Notes: generated by a model from the sequence alone, not told the origin. A DNA stretch of 64,000 nucleotides from Baylisascaris procyonis (GCA_037389465.1 JAZARR010000164.1:2114501-2178500); one strand, 5' to 3'. Positions 26,501 to 38,874 are shown, counted from the first letter of the stretch. Program-made: numbers and translations.

Positions 26501-29500
26501 TGTTTGTGGATTATATGGTTGTCAGGATTTATAGATTGGGGCAGAACAAGCGAAACTATAGCCATTTTTCTGGTCGCTTCAAGTCCAAAGACAAAGCTCG
26601 ATTGTTTTGGCAATACAGGCAACCTAGTTGGAATTGCCAACGCTGTATGTCGATGCAGTTTTAGGCTATTCTACTTTCCGAACTATCTAATAAGTGATTA
26701 ATAAATCGTAATACAGATCGAAAATGAAAAACTTCGGGTTATGTGAATACAAATATTTAAAAAACGATGATTATTTGCGCACATAATTTTGCGGTCTATA
26801 AACACGTTAAACATGAATCATCTTAAAAGTCTCCCAATCCAACTGCAAAAACAACCCGGGATGTTGTTTACTCTTACGAATGAGGATTATGCCACTACAA
26901 ATTTAAATGCTTTATCAACATGTCATCTCACTTTTCGTGCACAGATGTACGGAAGAGCCAAAACCTATTTGGATGGCACCCACAATTGCAAACATAAAGC
27001 TTATCGCATTCTAAAAGTTTTCCCGGGCTGCCTTTCAGTAAGAGCTGCACTGTGGTCGATAACGTTTAGTAAGCTTCCTAAGATCACCATTTTCCATTGC
27101 ACCGGACGATGGATCCGCCAACTCATAGAGCTGCTGTCTAAGTGTGCAAAATAAGTACTGTTTTCAGTGGTATAAGCAGCATTATGGTAAAGTGTATGAG
27201 AATGCGATGAGAGCCGCGAAACAAGAACGTATGATGGAAGAGTTGGCACAGAAGGAAAAATCACAAAAAAAATACGATTAGAAATCTTTTTGTCATTTAC
27301 TTGCCCTTTTCCTAACGGCAATTTGGATAATACAAACAGTCAAGACTATTGTAAATATATTCGAACCGAATACCACTTCGGCTTGTTTGAGGGACAATCG
27401 ATCCCTTTCTCTCCTCCCTCCCTCCTTCCCCTCCCCCTCCCACCCCCCTTCCCACACATAGTTCGGCTCTTTAAAGATCTACCCCTCTTCCATGCATACA
27501 ATCCGTCCTCGCCGAATACATGAATTTTAATGTACTTCTATGTACGTCGTTTCCTAGTTTTACGAATAAATTCCTCAGAGTATGTATATATGAATACTCT
27601 GTACATCCGAGAAATAACCATCTCCGGTGAGTTTAAATTTCGGATGGAGATCGAAGCGAAACAATTTGTTGAATAATTCAGCAAGCAGACTTTCCGATTA
27701 CAATGACTCACCTCATCACCGTAAAATAATTCTATAGAGCAATTTCCAGAATTCTGAATAACATTTCAAAACTCAACAGAATTTAGTAAGCTGTCGAAGT
27801 CTGCTCATCGACCTATGACAATAAAGTACAGCAAAGATCCGTAAATGCTATTATTCAACTGCATGCAACTTCACTCGAAGCAACATGCATTCTAACGTAT
27901 TTTAGACGTTTATGTACGCGTATCCCTTAACTATTGATAACGTTGTTGGTACTCTTAGAGAGCGGGCTTAATGGAAAATCATCCTAATGCTAAATATTAA
28001 AGCTTTCTAAGAGTTGTGATTGTTTAGAAATTCTTCAGCAAGGGAGAAGCCAATGGAAAAACTCAAAACTTAAGAAATTATTGCAAGCGGAGTGCTTTCG
28101 TTTACATGTATGAAAGGAAAAACAGTGGGTGATATTTCGATTCAATATGGGAAATGAAAGTGGATAATCGGTTATGAATAGAGATCAACTCAAAGAGATG
28201 CAAATCACCGAGATGAAAATAACTGCAGCTTCCATTCGTTGACGGGATTTCTCTAAACTCTCAACTTTTCGTATCACCGTCTTATACTCTCTGAATAGCG
28301 TATTCATGGAGTTTTCAAATAATTCCTACACTCAAAAGGTTTTTTAAAAGCTTAAAGAATTAATACAAATCCTTTCGCATGCTAGCAAATTTCATGCTAC
28401 AAGAGTAAGCTTATAAATGGTTGGGTGTCAAAGCGTGCAACTATGGTTCATCTTTAAGCCTCAATTCTCGGGGAAACATAAAACATAAAAGCTGGCGATA
28501 TGAGGGAAATCTAGCAAAATACTTGCATAAAGCCTTGCAAGGGATCAAAAGAACTTATAAAGCATGGAGAGGGCGAGCACGATGTTTGTAAAAGAATAAT
28601 GGTAAATGAAGTAACACAGTTTAGTTCATGGTCTTTTCTTTCCATTATATCCCAGTAATTCTTACCATCGCATTGCGACCTTTTTTCGAAGGTGTACTTT
28701 ACTCCCATAGAAGCATAGCATATAAGAAAACACGTTTGAAAAAAAACTGAGGCGACTTTCAAATCGATACAGAAGTGACTGTCAATGAATGAGCTTACCA
28801 AGGAAATTTTCCACTTCTTTGCATACGCCAAGCTTCCGTGCACATGCCTGGATTCCTGCCCTTCTGCTTGCTGGCTTTAGCGTAGGATCCTGCACGAACT
28901 CCTGCAATAACTGAGCAGTGAGTGACTTGGAACGACGTTTTGCGAACATCAGTTTGACAGGGAAAGTGTGGTATGACCTCTTAGTAAGCTCCTCCACCAT
29001 TTCCTCTCTTTTCATTCATCATCTACAATCCTTCTAGAAGCAACCTCTGAGCAAGAGAGAGAATTCGAATATCCCACATGCAGTCAGTGCTAAAACCGTT
29101 TCATTTAACAAGGATTTCAAACAACTGGCTAATGCATACCCTAAAAAAGCGCCGATGCATGGGGGAGGAATTGGTATGATACAGTTTTCCGAAACCACTC
29201 GAGTGATCAATTAGTTGCACAAGCTGTCAATAAATAATAAGATAGCCTTCATTACTGCCAACTTAACTGCTCGTAATAACCTTCTATAAACGAAATCTCT
29301 TTCTATGAACCAATCGATGAAAAATGAAAATCGAGACGGCTTGAAATGCACATTATTTTTTGGTTGCTTTAAATTTCTATAATTAATCTCGAAATTGATA
29401 TATTAAACTAGAAGTATGCAGAGGAGACCATCCTACGGTGCATAATATGCCTAAAGATTTGTGTTCCTTGAGCTTTCCTAATTGCAAAGTTGAAACTACA

Positions 29501-30084
29501 CAGACAGATGCATGCATGCGAACAGACACGTTGTCGCCATGACGTATGTAAATTTTATTGCTTAAAGAGTGGAGAAAACCTGTTTGAAGTGGTAAAAGCG
29601 GAAATGGAATGAGAACAGACTCGAAGCTCGATCTTTCGAGTTCGGGATGTGTGTCTCTTGCTCTTATTGCTGGGGCACAATTCCATTCCCCTCCATCTTT
29701 TCATTCCAAAAATCATTAGACATCGATTCCTCTTAATGTATCCAAAATGGATTTCGAATGCATACAGTGGTCTCTCTAGAATAATGAGAGCTGTGCAAAT
29801 AAATCAGAGACAGAAGTAAAGAAGATACGAACTCTGAACTTAGGATTGGTCTTATACACTTCACGAACTGCCGTAAAATCCTTATCGACGATGTCGAGTT
29901 TCTTTTGTTTGTATGCAGCCGAATAAAGTGCCGATGCGTAACGTCCTTCTATTCCGTGTACCTTCAAACAATACCATCAACAGATTACACTGATTTGGCA
30001 ATTTGATAAAGATACACTGATGGCTGGTGCAACGACGGTTGGGGATTCGACGAAGCCAAAAGAAATTCTCAGCATTTTTGGCAT
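20578..30084 (-). CDS. atp-3: Mitochondrial ATP synthase subunit OSCP (subunit O)
   Basis: Encodes the oligomycin sensitivity-conferring protein, the peripheral-stalk subunit that ties F1 to Fo of mitochondrial ATP synthase. Five exons on the minus strand: 30084-30016, 29961-29833, 28901-28799, 21374-21262, 20778-20578. Phases agree and give 204 residues, the usual length for nematode ATP-3. Landmarks are a short basic/hydrophobic N-terminus consistent with a mitochondrial presequence, VHGIEGRYASALYSAA, EFVQDPTLKP, LMAENGRLKKLNAVMKTFE, IMRAHHGELFVEVTTAE, and the C-terminal NPAILGGLIVNISDRYVDM then SIASRIKKY. The third intron (21375-28798) is 7.4 kb and contains a complete gene on the other strand. 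Introns 1 and 2 are 54 bp and about 930 bp. Identification is very secure. Confidence 0.97.
20947..20955. repeat. G9 tract
   Basis: Run of nine G on the plus strand in the last OSCP intron (20779-21261), one of several G or C runs in the window. Confidence 0.9.
22190..22290. repeat. Degenerate dispersed repeat ending in a CACAGACA tract
   Basis: A stretch containing AATTTCGTAGCC followed by an ACAGACAC/AAACACAGACAC tail resembles the stretch at about 44710-44800 in order and spacing (AATTTCATAACC, then CCGAACAGACAGACACAGAC). This layout recalls the 3' ends of some non-LTR retrotransposons, but I cannot assign a family. It lies in OSCP intron 3. Confidence 0.4.
22819..22826 (+). promoter_or_regulatory. 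TATA-like box of the nested gene
   Basis: TATATAAG lies 84 bp before the start codon at 22910, preceded by a more GC-rich 150-bp patch. It points the same way as the nested gene and away from OSCP, which supports an independent promoter inside the OSCP intron. Confidence 0.5.
22910..27281 (+). CDS. Unrecognised 190-residue membrane protein nested in OSCP intron 3
   Basis: Six exons with consistent phases: 22910-22973, 23630-23785, 24034-24110, 24709-24808, 26328-26389, 27168-27281 (stop TAG). The protein starts MSTPKTAVDVHSNLSDTFLG. Two hydrophobic segments follow at residues about 43-64 (LLAASVFGILNVFFSFAITA) and 74-87 (WATLLLSLICYQWF), split by a Gly at an exon junction, so one hairpin or two membrane spans. 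Then come a polar region with LDFNLPPVIEDLTPGDIP and a charged helical C-terminus with AMRAAKQERMMEELAQKEKS, ending KKYD. I do not recognise the family. It lies wholly inside the 7.4-kb OSCP intron on the opposite strand, with a TATA-like box upstream and an AATAAA at 27565. The acceptor at 23630 (TTTAAAG) is weak; the other sites are good. Confidence 0.75.
24501..24595. repeat. Imperfect direct repeat, two copies
   Basis: Two copies of a unit beginning GCAGTC and ending ACAAATTCGCTATA, about 55 bp apart, with divergent middles (TTTGACAAAATG against TCTGACAAAATA). They lie in an intron of the nested gene. No function is inferred. Confidence 0.6.
25708..25718. repeat. C11 homopolymer tract
   Basis: Run of 11 C on the plus strand in intronic DNA of both OSCP (minus) and the nested gene (plus). 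Confidence 0.95.
27565..27570 (+). promoter_or_regulatory. Possible polyadenylation signal of the nested gene
   Basis: AATAAA, 284 bp downstream of the TAG stop at 27281 and on the same strand. It is the first canonical hexamer I noticed after the stop. Confidence 0.35.
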
Positions 30085-33000
30085 CGTCCTTTCAGGTGAA
30101 TGAAAAAAGTATTACAAAGTGGTGGGCAATTGACATCATTGATTTTGGCATGGCGTAAAGGATACAAAGGAGCATGTTTAAAGGATTAGATAGATGCTCT
30201 TGGGATTTGAAAGGCTGAAAAATAAAGACAGAAAGTGAGTTAAATTAGCTGCTGGTGGCGATCAGCCTTATGGCCATATGAGACGGATTAAAGTCGGTCT
30301 CAGTTGGGAAACTGGTGCCCGTTGAGCTAAAGCCGGTCGCCGGGTTGGGACTGTGTTCAAGTGCACCTTATACCTAGATGGTCATGGGTTCCGACTTCGG
30401 TTCTAGCCGCAACTAGGGCCAGAATTAATTCTGACCTGGGGAGGCACCGGAAATCTTAATTTAAACGATGACCTGTCTGGAATGTAAAAAAGCGAAACAG
30501 GAATTGGTTGGTGGGACGATACCAAATTAAAGGATTACCTGAATAGGGGCTCTGATGAGTTGCTGTGCGACAGCGCTCATCGATAAGCTCCTCTTGAGCA
30601 GCATTCCAACCATCGTCCCTACCCGCTCGCTAAATTTTTGCCCATAAATAAATCCTTTATCGGAAACAAGTGAAGAAAGTTACGACAAATATTGAACTAA
30701 ACAAACATCAATTGTAACAACGGAAGATCAAAACAGCACAAAAAGTTATGCTCTCAGCCGTTTAATAAAAACTTAGAATTATCCAATCACCCTCAATATA
30801 CCTTAGTTGATTCTTCAATAACGAGACGTACATTTACCCCAATCTACTCACTTACAGGTAAACACTTTGCATGTTCAGTTAGGATTGTCAGAACATCACA
30901 ACACCGCAGCTATGTGTCATTTTGCAACCGATATGAAATCACCTAACAGCAAATGTTTCGCAGTTAAGTGGTCAATAAAGCGAACTTGAAACTTAGTCAC
31001 ATATTCATCTTATCGAGGTAACATGCGTATGGAGATAGTTCTTCTTGGGTGTCGGTTAAATCAGGTCCTAGTGTTCCGATCCTCGATGGTTCAAAATTGA
31101 TCATTCGACCGATACCGCGTAAGGTAGCAAACGGAAACGAACATAGATGGCTTGAATTGAAAATTAATGTCTTTGCAAAAACAGAAAAGCTTTATGTAAG
31201 CAAATGACAGCAAATGGAACAGACCACCGGAGCGGCAGTAAATCTAATTTCTGGACAGTTATTTATAAGTTTGTTGAAAATTTCATAATAGTTTATGTAG
31301 TTGGCTAGGTAATAATGTACTGTAAAGTCCTAGTTGAAGCCCTCCCCTTAAAAGCTTAAATTCGTACGCGGAGCCGTCCCAAAAGTTTTCACCCACTCTC
31401 CCTCCACCCCGACTCCTCCACCTCACTCACTAACAAAGTCCCTCTCAACGTCCATTTCAGCTAGTAGCTGAAACAAATGGATGCGCTTCTAAGGACCGAG
31501 TAGCGTTAGAAACGCGTAATGCTTGACTTGAAAATCTGTGTAAATACGTGCCTTACTTAACCCATTATTGCGAATGCATTTACACATTACTCATTATTAA
31601 AGTTTTGCCTCACAAAAAACTCATTGAACTGCAAAAATGTTTCATCTCACCTTGCCTTCTCTCCCCCTCCCCTAACACCTCAAAATAAGTCATTTCTTTT
31701 GGGAGAGGGGAAGGGATTCAAATGCCCGCTTCAAATGAAGACTATTAGGTAAACATCGCATCACGTATATGAGAGTCTCATGCATAGAACAAGTGCGCAA
31801 TATTGCACAATATTTGGCAATGTTAACCTAAACTGAATAGCACTTAAAAATTTTGCTGGTCGACTTCATTCGGTTGTGAAGGATTATTGGATTCGGTTGA
31901 TTCCTTCGTTTGCCTTGTTGCTTGAACTCAGTGTGAAATTGACAAATTATTTAGAGTGAGGGCTCACTGTCACTTCGGAATTATACCTATCGAGTGGGAA
32001 CTCGAGCTCCCGATAAAATTCCATCAGCAGCTCACCGGTTGGTCCAACCAGTGCGATGGAACGCCTCCACCTAGCTAGTTTCTCGACTTTTCTAATGTCA
32101 TCCCCCATTCGAACATGCTCCCTTTCCTAGCAGCTAACTGAAATCAACGATCGATTTGGTGCTGTCAAATTTGTGATCGATAAATTTTGGTAATTCCCGC
32201 GAAATATTCACCTAAGACGGATTGATGATTTGCCAAAATGTGAAAATTTGAAATGGCTAGACTTTTGGGAAGCAATTATGTCTGTGTCTTTGATGTTGTT
32301 ACGGTACGGCAGGTTCAAATAATAAAGAAATATTTTAAGGATTATTGACGGCTGCAGCAATAGCTTTGGGTTTGTCGAAGTGTAGGCGAAGTGTTGATGC
32401 TTGATCGGAGTATAAAAGTGAAGTTGTTGGATAGGGCATTAGGCTAGTAAAAGGCTGTTAAAAAGTAAAGAAGTTACTGTATCATCGAGCATTTATTCGA
32501 CGTCTGTACGGTAGTCACTTTTATCGTTCTTAGTAATAGCTATATTTCAGTTATTTCTGTAGTTTTGTTAGCGAATTTCCGTGAAAGACAACACCTCTTT
32601 GCGTGATGTTAATAAGCTTGTGCCACCTTAACAATAAACCAGTACTCGGTCAAAAACCGTATCTGCCTTCCCTCTTTCCCTTCTTAGTTCCCATCCCATC
32701 CTCTCCACTGAAGCACTGAAATTCCTTAGCCAAATTTTGTTCGGGAAGATGAAGCTCACTTTGTTGATAGCTGATGGAAGTGTAACTCAACAAAATCGTT
32801 ACTTCATAGGTGCACAGTAAGTAGACTCTTCGCTTCTATGCAGCGGGATGGTGGGCTGATGTGTGAGATGGTCGTTTAAAGATTCACTTATAATCTTTAA
32901 ATGAACCGTAGTACCGTATTTCATCTAGTCAGGCCCTACGCCCGGTCAAGTCACCTTCCCTCCCCCCCCTCCCCCTCCCCTACCGATGAGCCTCTGTGGC

Positions 33001-33603
33001 TGTTGTGCACAAGCAGTGTATTAGTACTGTATAGTACACGTCGTTGTAAATATCCCTTATATTGCTGTTGCTCTCGGTGGCGACCGAGATCAGATTTCTA
33101 AGATGGGTTCAACTTGCCTGAGGTCGGGTTCAAACCATTGATGTGGTTGTGGGTTAGAGCCGCTCAAGAGCGGTACTACGTTTAACCGAAACACTTGCGT
33201 GTTGAGCAGAATGTTAGTGGATTCCATTCAGAGTTCGAACTTCTTGAACGTGCTCGGGACAGTACTTGAAGTTATTAGCTGTAGTTAGTACTGACAGTCC
33301 TTCAAGCTTTCTTAATGATCATGTGGTTGATGTTAGAGTGTTGTTCAATAACTGTTAGCAGTTGGCCAGTAGTGATTCTTCTTTATTTACCTAAGGGAAT
33401 GTTATCATAGCCGATTACTTGATTTTACTAACGAGGTTATTGCACCGATTCACTCAAGTTTTAGGGCTATAGAAGCCATTTATATGTGATAAGCTTCTTA
33501 TTAGATTCCGATCGTCAATATTTTATTCGATTGCTTTATGCGGTTACATGATTCGCGGTTCACATTTCAGCATCGTTTATTCAGCTCAGTGGTAATCAGT
33601 GAA
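30085..33603. other. Gene-poor divergent intergenic region between OSCP and rps-27
   Basis: About 3.5 kb separating the OSCP start (minus) from the rps-27 start (plus). I see no coding exon. Two GC-richer patches at about 30250-30470 and 31980-32060 contain short inverted stretches (for example CTCAGTTGGG... and GGTTGGTCCAACC) and look like old repeats. A small perfect inverted repeat, CCGCTCAAGAGCGG, lies near 33160. A short start-like frame at 32749 (MKLTLLIADGSVTQQ) ends at a donor-like site but has no partner. Confidence 0.45.
33561..33570 (+). promoter_or_regulatory. Splice acceptor in the 5' UTR of rps-27 (probable trans-splice site)
   Basis: CACATTTCAG is a near-perfect nematode acceptor, 33 bp before the rps-27 start codon. 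In nematodes such a site usually receives a spliced leader or ends a 5' UTR intron; the sequence cannot tell which. Confidence 0.5.
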
Positions 33604-36600
33604 ATGCCCTTGGCCCGCGATTTGCTGCATCCAGATCCACAGAAGGTTGGTTCTTGGTTTGCCTTTGCAGCTCTTTTTCAATCCATGGTGAGGTACGCTA
33701 CAGAAAAAGGATTGTGTGATTTAGGGAGTCGTGTGGAGCATAGGTCAAGGCCCAATAGAATAATGTAACTTCTCTCGTCAATAAACATATTGGTGATTTT
33801 TTCGGCCACTTCCAAAATTAAAACCTGCAAGAATAGCCAGAGCATGACATCCACGGAATTTTGTTCACAGAGAGGTGGGAATCTTGCCGCTGCCAACTGT
33901 CGTATCTAAAAAAATCAAGCGTAGTAGTACAAAAAACGCAAAAGTACGAACATTTCGAGGTTTTCAGGTGATCTTCAAATAAATCTCTTCAAAATTTGCG
34001 ATCTTGTAGGTAGGAAAGCGCTTCATAAACCTGGTCTTTCTACCCAAGCAGGGCAGTCTTGATCGTCCACCCTCATTAAGCTATTGGCATTTAACGTTAT
34101 AGTAAGGTTACTTGTCCAAGTTTATTTTTAGGTAACTAGGTGCATGTTATCGGCCCAACTTGTACAGAAAAGAGGTCAAAGAACATTGTTGGCTGGAGAT
34201 TTATATAACCTCGAGTCGTAGGAAACGAAGGTTGGCAGTGCATATTGGGTTTAAGGGTGTATTTTGATGACAAGATGGAAACACATCCGCGTAAGAGATA
34301 GATCCCTACCCACTACCGTCGTCTCTATTTCATAACTTTCATCGCTTCCGCTTTTGCATTATGTGCTGTGCGCATATTATGCTTTCAGAGAGATACGTTA
34401 TCGTAGGTGTGGAGAAAGGAAAAAGCAATGTTATAGAAAAGGATTTCGACTTCCATATGAATTAGCGAAAACGAAAATCTGAATTTTAGAGTTTTGCACA
34501 ACATTAGAATTATATTTTTGTAGAAGGAAAATTTCTGGCCCAAATTTCTGTTTCATATGAGAATTGGATTTGCTCTTCAGCTGCGAGCGTTAAAGAGAGT
34601 GGTAGCGAATGCTTTTATGCATGAAAAAGCTGCATTTATCCCCCGTAGCTGCGGGCAGATGTGCCTTCATTCTCACATTTAACAAAGAGACGTCAGCCTT
34701 CATTTGAGAAACAACAACTTCCTCAGTCATTTCCTTTGTCTACCATGCACCTTAGTTTTCTCTACCTCTATGTAGGTAAAACATGCCATTAGTGCTAACT
34801 ATCGCATTAAGTTTTCTTGTGATTATTGTTGGCCACTGAAAAAATTCATCCGGATCTGCGAATGGCAACACAAATTGTTGTTGTGGTAGAGGGAATGGTT
34901 ATTGGTGATGGGAAGTGGTAGGTTTAGAATATGCCGATCGAGAGACACTTCTTTACATCCCTTTTTTGTTTTGTTTTTTTTTTTTAATTTTTTAACGATT
35001 CATGTTGAAATAAACATTCTTACTGTTTTGCTTGCAACAGTGTTTGGGGATTTGTTTTATTTTATAAATTAAACTGTTCTCTTCGTCTTTGATTATTGTG
35101 TTTATTGATTTCACGAGGGGCCCTGAACGGTTCTTAAATCAATCAATTTTTCCACCGGAGTAGCGGCGTGGATGCATAGCCGAAGAAACTTTACCGATGA
35201 CCGCTGACCAAAGCGCACATGGTCACTTGCGGTACTCGGGAAAGCTGGTGAACCCGATCACCGCTTGCCACCCTCTTTCTTCTTGTTATTTTCTTTGAAG
35301 CGCTGGGAAAAAATTGAGGTTGAAATAATATCCTTTGAAGGAATGTTTTTCGCTTTTTTTCTTCAATAATCTAAGCTGCACTGAACGCTGTGGATGAAAG
35401 CCGATCCATTTTTGGAGCCATGTTTTTTTTCTAAATTTCGCGATGTTTAGCTGCATGTTTGGATCATATTCTTTATTTCTAAATTTACAACGCTGAAAAT
35501 CGATCGATGTATATGGAATACTCGGAACATGATAGCACCATATAAAAGTATTCATAGGATAGAAGAGTGAGTTCGTTTTAATGCGTGATTTGTGAGTACC
35601 GATGCAATATCCATCCTTATCGCCTTTAACAGAACTGCGGAAATTTATTCATCCGAAAGTAAGAGTTTATTTCAAAGTTTATATAAGTGTTGGCTAATTT
35701 GTTTACTTTAGTTTTCTCTATTTGTTTAGCATCACCGATTATTTGTTGCCCAAACATAGTTCACTTCTCTCTTGTTGCCCGAACGATTTTCGTTTCTGTG
35801 AAAAAAAAAAAAATCATTTTTGGGTTGCAAATTTGTTGGAACGGTAATTCAGTGACAATTATTTCCACATTCTCAACCCTCAAACTTTCATACAAATGTT
35901 CCTATACCTTATTTACTTTCGAGATCTTTCACTATTCTTTGATTAAACTCAGTTCTGCTTCCTTATTGTAGGCGAAGAAACTTGAAAATGGTCGTCATAG
36001 TGCTTGCAGAACGGCAACCAGAAAAGCAGATGTCAAATCAGCACTCTAGCCAGTGGGAGGGTTGATTACTTATTGTGCAAAATATGGACTTCTATAACCT
36101 CCGTTGACGCAAATAGCGTCAAATGGTTAGTGGCTGTCTGCTGTAGTACCAAGTTCGGTTCCATTAACCATTTCCTGACCTCTCTGTCTGAGCAACCGTT
36201 ATGAATCTGCATTGCGCAGTGATAAATCACCGCCCAAATTGGGTTAAGTTAGGTCTGATGCTTGCACTAAATATCAAGTTTAACAGAAAATATGCTATTA
36301 TAACACATTTCCCAGCTATGATTCACGTGACATGTGACATGTAACAGGGAAATGTGCTATAATAAGGCATTTGAAGTGCACAACTTGCTACAATGACGAG
36401 CACACATAATTTACTTTATTATGTTACGTTCCTGTGCTGAAGCACTAGTGCTGTGAACACTGTGGCAATTAATCGAGAACATCGACCTCCCAGTATCGTA
36501 CATTTTGTGTTCATTTGTAGGAGCGTGAGCGCTGCAAGCTGAAGAGGTTGGTGCAGCAACCGAACTCGTTCTTTATGGACGTGAAGTGTCCCGGTTGCTA

Positions 36601-36733
36601 CAAGATCACAACGGTGTTCAGTCATGCGCAATCGGTGGTTGTGTGCGTGGGGTGCAATACCGTCTTATGTCAGCCAACCGGGGGTAAAGCACACCTCACA
36701 GAGGGGTGCTCTTTCCGGAAGAAGCAGCATTAA
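33604..36733 (+). CDS. rps-27: 40S ribosomal protein eS27 (RPS27)
   Basis: Structural protein of the small ribosomal subunit with a C4 zinc-binding site. Two exons: 33604-33645 ([14 protein letters not shown]) and 36521-36733 (stop TAA), joined in phase 0 over a 2.9-kb intron, giving 84 residues, exactly the family length. The zinc motif is intact: CPGC in [13 protein letters not shown] and CVGC in [17 protein letters not shown]. The C-terminus [12 protein letters not shown] matches the family. The second exon follows a good TTTGTAG acceptor, and AATAAA lies 57 bp after the stop. The intron holds a hairpin at 36297-36363 and a GC-richer patch at about 35110-35280 of unknown origin; I see no other gene in it. 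Confidence 0.98.
36297..36363. repeat. Inverted repeat able to form a 17-bp hairpin
   Basis: Arms 36297-36313 and 36347-36363 pair at 16 of 17 positions (ATTATAACACATTTCCC against ATTATAGCACATTTCCC read on the other strand). The 33-base loop contains GACATGTGACATGT, a small direct repeat. It lies in the rps-27 intron, about 160 bp before exon 2. It may be a miniature transposon remnant or a structured RNA element. Confidence 0.75.
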
Positions 36734-36789
36734 GCCGATCTAATGTGTTGTTCTTTTGTCGTTGAGTTTTGTTACGCATCACCGGCCTC

Positions 36790-36795
36790 AATAAA
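36790..36795 (+). promoter_or_regulatory. Polyadenylation signal of rps-27
   Basis: AATAAA 57 bp after the rps-27 stop codon, a normal distance for a compact ribosomal protein gene. Confidence 0.7.
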
Positions 36796-36922
36796 CTGCT
36801 TTCCGTTGTTTCGTTGTATAAATCCTATGCCGAAATGCGTTTTGTTTTGGTGGTTTGGAAATAAAGTGTTGCTTTGTTGGATCGATCACACAACCGAAGT
36901 GGAGTAGTGACTTGATGTTGAT

Positions 36923-36941
36923 GGGGGGGGGGGGGGGGGGG
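36923..36941. repeat. G19 homopolymer tract (longest in the window)
   Basis: Nineteen consecutive G on the plus strand, about 190 bp downstream of the rps-27 stop. Long G runs of this kind are strong G-quadruplex candidates and in C. elegans are deletion-prone without the DOG-1/FANCJ helicase. The exact length may be affected by sequencing error. Confidence 0.95.
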
Positions 36942-38874
36942 ACGTAAGCATTCAAGGAGCTCGCTGTACGGTTGAAAGGAGGGCAAGTGGAGAAGCGCAG
37001 TGAAGACATTCCAAGAATCGCAAGTCGGATCTTTCGACATATGAGGTTCTTTAGAGTTGGATAACTCTAGTGAGAGATTGGTACATATAGTTATGCGCGT
37101 GAAGATGCGCCATGTCTTATAAACCTTCTGATAGCAGTTTCGCGGTTAATCAAGACGAGCTTGTGTCCGGCAGGGCATAGGTGGGAGAGGGGGAGGGAAG
37201 GGGTGTGGAAGTGAGGGTGCATGTTCGAAGGAAGTTATCTTACCGGAATGAATATATTGAAGAGTCCCCCACTCCCTCGGTGTCAGAGTTTTTCTGCATC
37301 TGAAGTTCGCTAGCAGTCCTCGAATTTCGAATTCGTTAGCGATAGAGTTGTTGCGTCAAGTCCAAGGAGAGGGCTTGAGCGCGAGGAAGTGGGGTTGAAA
37401 GTGGGGAGTGCCTCCGCAACTTTTTAGATGGGACGTGCGTATATTCAAATGAATGCATGAGAAACTGAAAGTACTGCATTTAGTAGTGAAAACTACAGTG
37501 TCGCATACGTTGATATCTCATTTTCATAGTAAGAGTCGCCGCTTGCATTGCAGCAATGCTGATGTATCCGCTGATAAATACTGACGCTGTCGAGTCTTTA
37601 TTCAAAGGATGGGGATATAACGAGTAATATTGAAGTAATCGTAATTGGCGTTAACTGCACTCAACTTCGACATTAAATTTTAAATTTGCATATAATGCAG
37701 TTAAAGAGTTAAATATTGCAGGCTGTACAGGATCCACCTTAATTAACAACTTTCACCTAGGCAAACGTGGTGGAGGATGGAGGGGCGAGGTGATAAGATG
37801 TCCGTTATCAACGTGGAGGTCTGTCCCCATACTAAGCGAACGAATAGCTTCCTTTGCGAAGCTGCAAAATTAGCGCCTAGATATGGTACCAGGCTGCATC
37901 GAAGCTCGAACCCCTCAAAAATCATAACCTTTGCACCACATCACAACGACAATTTGCAGCCACCACTGTCCAGCCAGACAGTTGCAAATATGAGGTCCCG
38001 TTGCCAGTCTCGAATGGATTCTTCAATTTATACGATTCCAAGCATTCCAAATATCTGATTACGGTATGGAGAATGAAAGAGAATGATGTTTGACCTGAGT
38101 GAGAAGAGAATTTTACAAGTTTCAACGAACCCATCTTGTTAAAAAGGCAACATTTCATCAAATATTAGCTTTAGTCGGATGTCTATAATTTTTTATTTTC
38201 TCCTACGTGTCCAAAAGTTCGTCCATTGATCCTTTTCTTTGTTTAGACCACCGGGACGAATCGCTCTTGCCAATTCGGAAACTAAGTTTTACCTCTTTCC
38301 TCCTTCCCCTTTCCCCTTCCCTTCCCTTCCTTTTGCTTCCCACCGCGATGCCAACAACTATTCTATTAATGCAAACTTCAATTTATTTATTACAGATATG
38401 CACTTTAGATACCATTTGAAATCTACTAACGAAAAAAGATTTATTCATTGAAATGATTTTGAATAGAATTTTTTTAGCAATTGAATGATCAAGTATTTAG
38501 TAGCAAAAAACTGAGGAAAGCTAACATCGTTTTAGGTTCCAATCAAATTTTGGACGCCATAAAAGACTGAAGGTACATCGATCAGAATGAGTTGAAATTA
38601 GAATGTGCTGAAACTGAAAAAACATTTATTGACTGATTTACTAACGTATAACAAGAATGAATAATTCTACAATGATGTCAACCATACAAAGAAATTGAGG
38701 GTCCAAGTTTAGTGATAATCACAGAAATTTCTGGCGAATTGCCAATAGCCATAAAAGATCGATGAAGCAACGAATTCCCCATCACGAAATTGCCATCGCT
38801 TCCCATCGTCATAGAATCGGGAATTTTCATTCATCGTGAAATTGTTTTATATTTTTTGTTTCGAAATAAAATTC

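Larger units (their letters stand above)
36734..38874. other. Convergent intergenic region between rps-27 and the MSP-domain gene
   Basis: Contains the rps-27 3' UTR and the G19 tract. A 93-codon open frame at 37777-38058 (plus) and a 60-codon frame opposite it have no splice or family support, so I do not call a gene. The rest is AT-rich with a pyrimidine-rich stretch near 38300. Confidence 0.5.

Noticed and set aside
37777..38058. 93-codon plus-strand frame
   Set aside because: No start context, splice sites or family; an equally open frame lies opposite.
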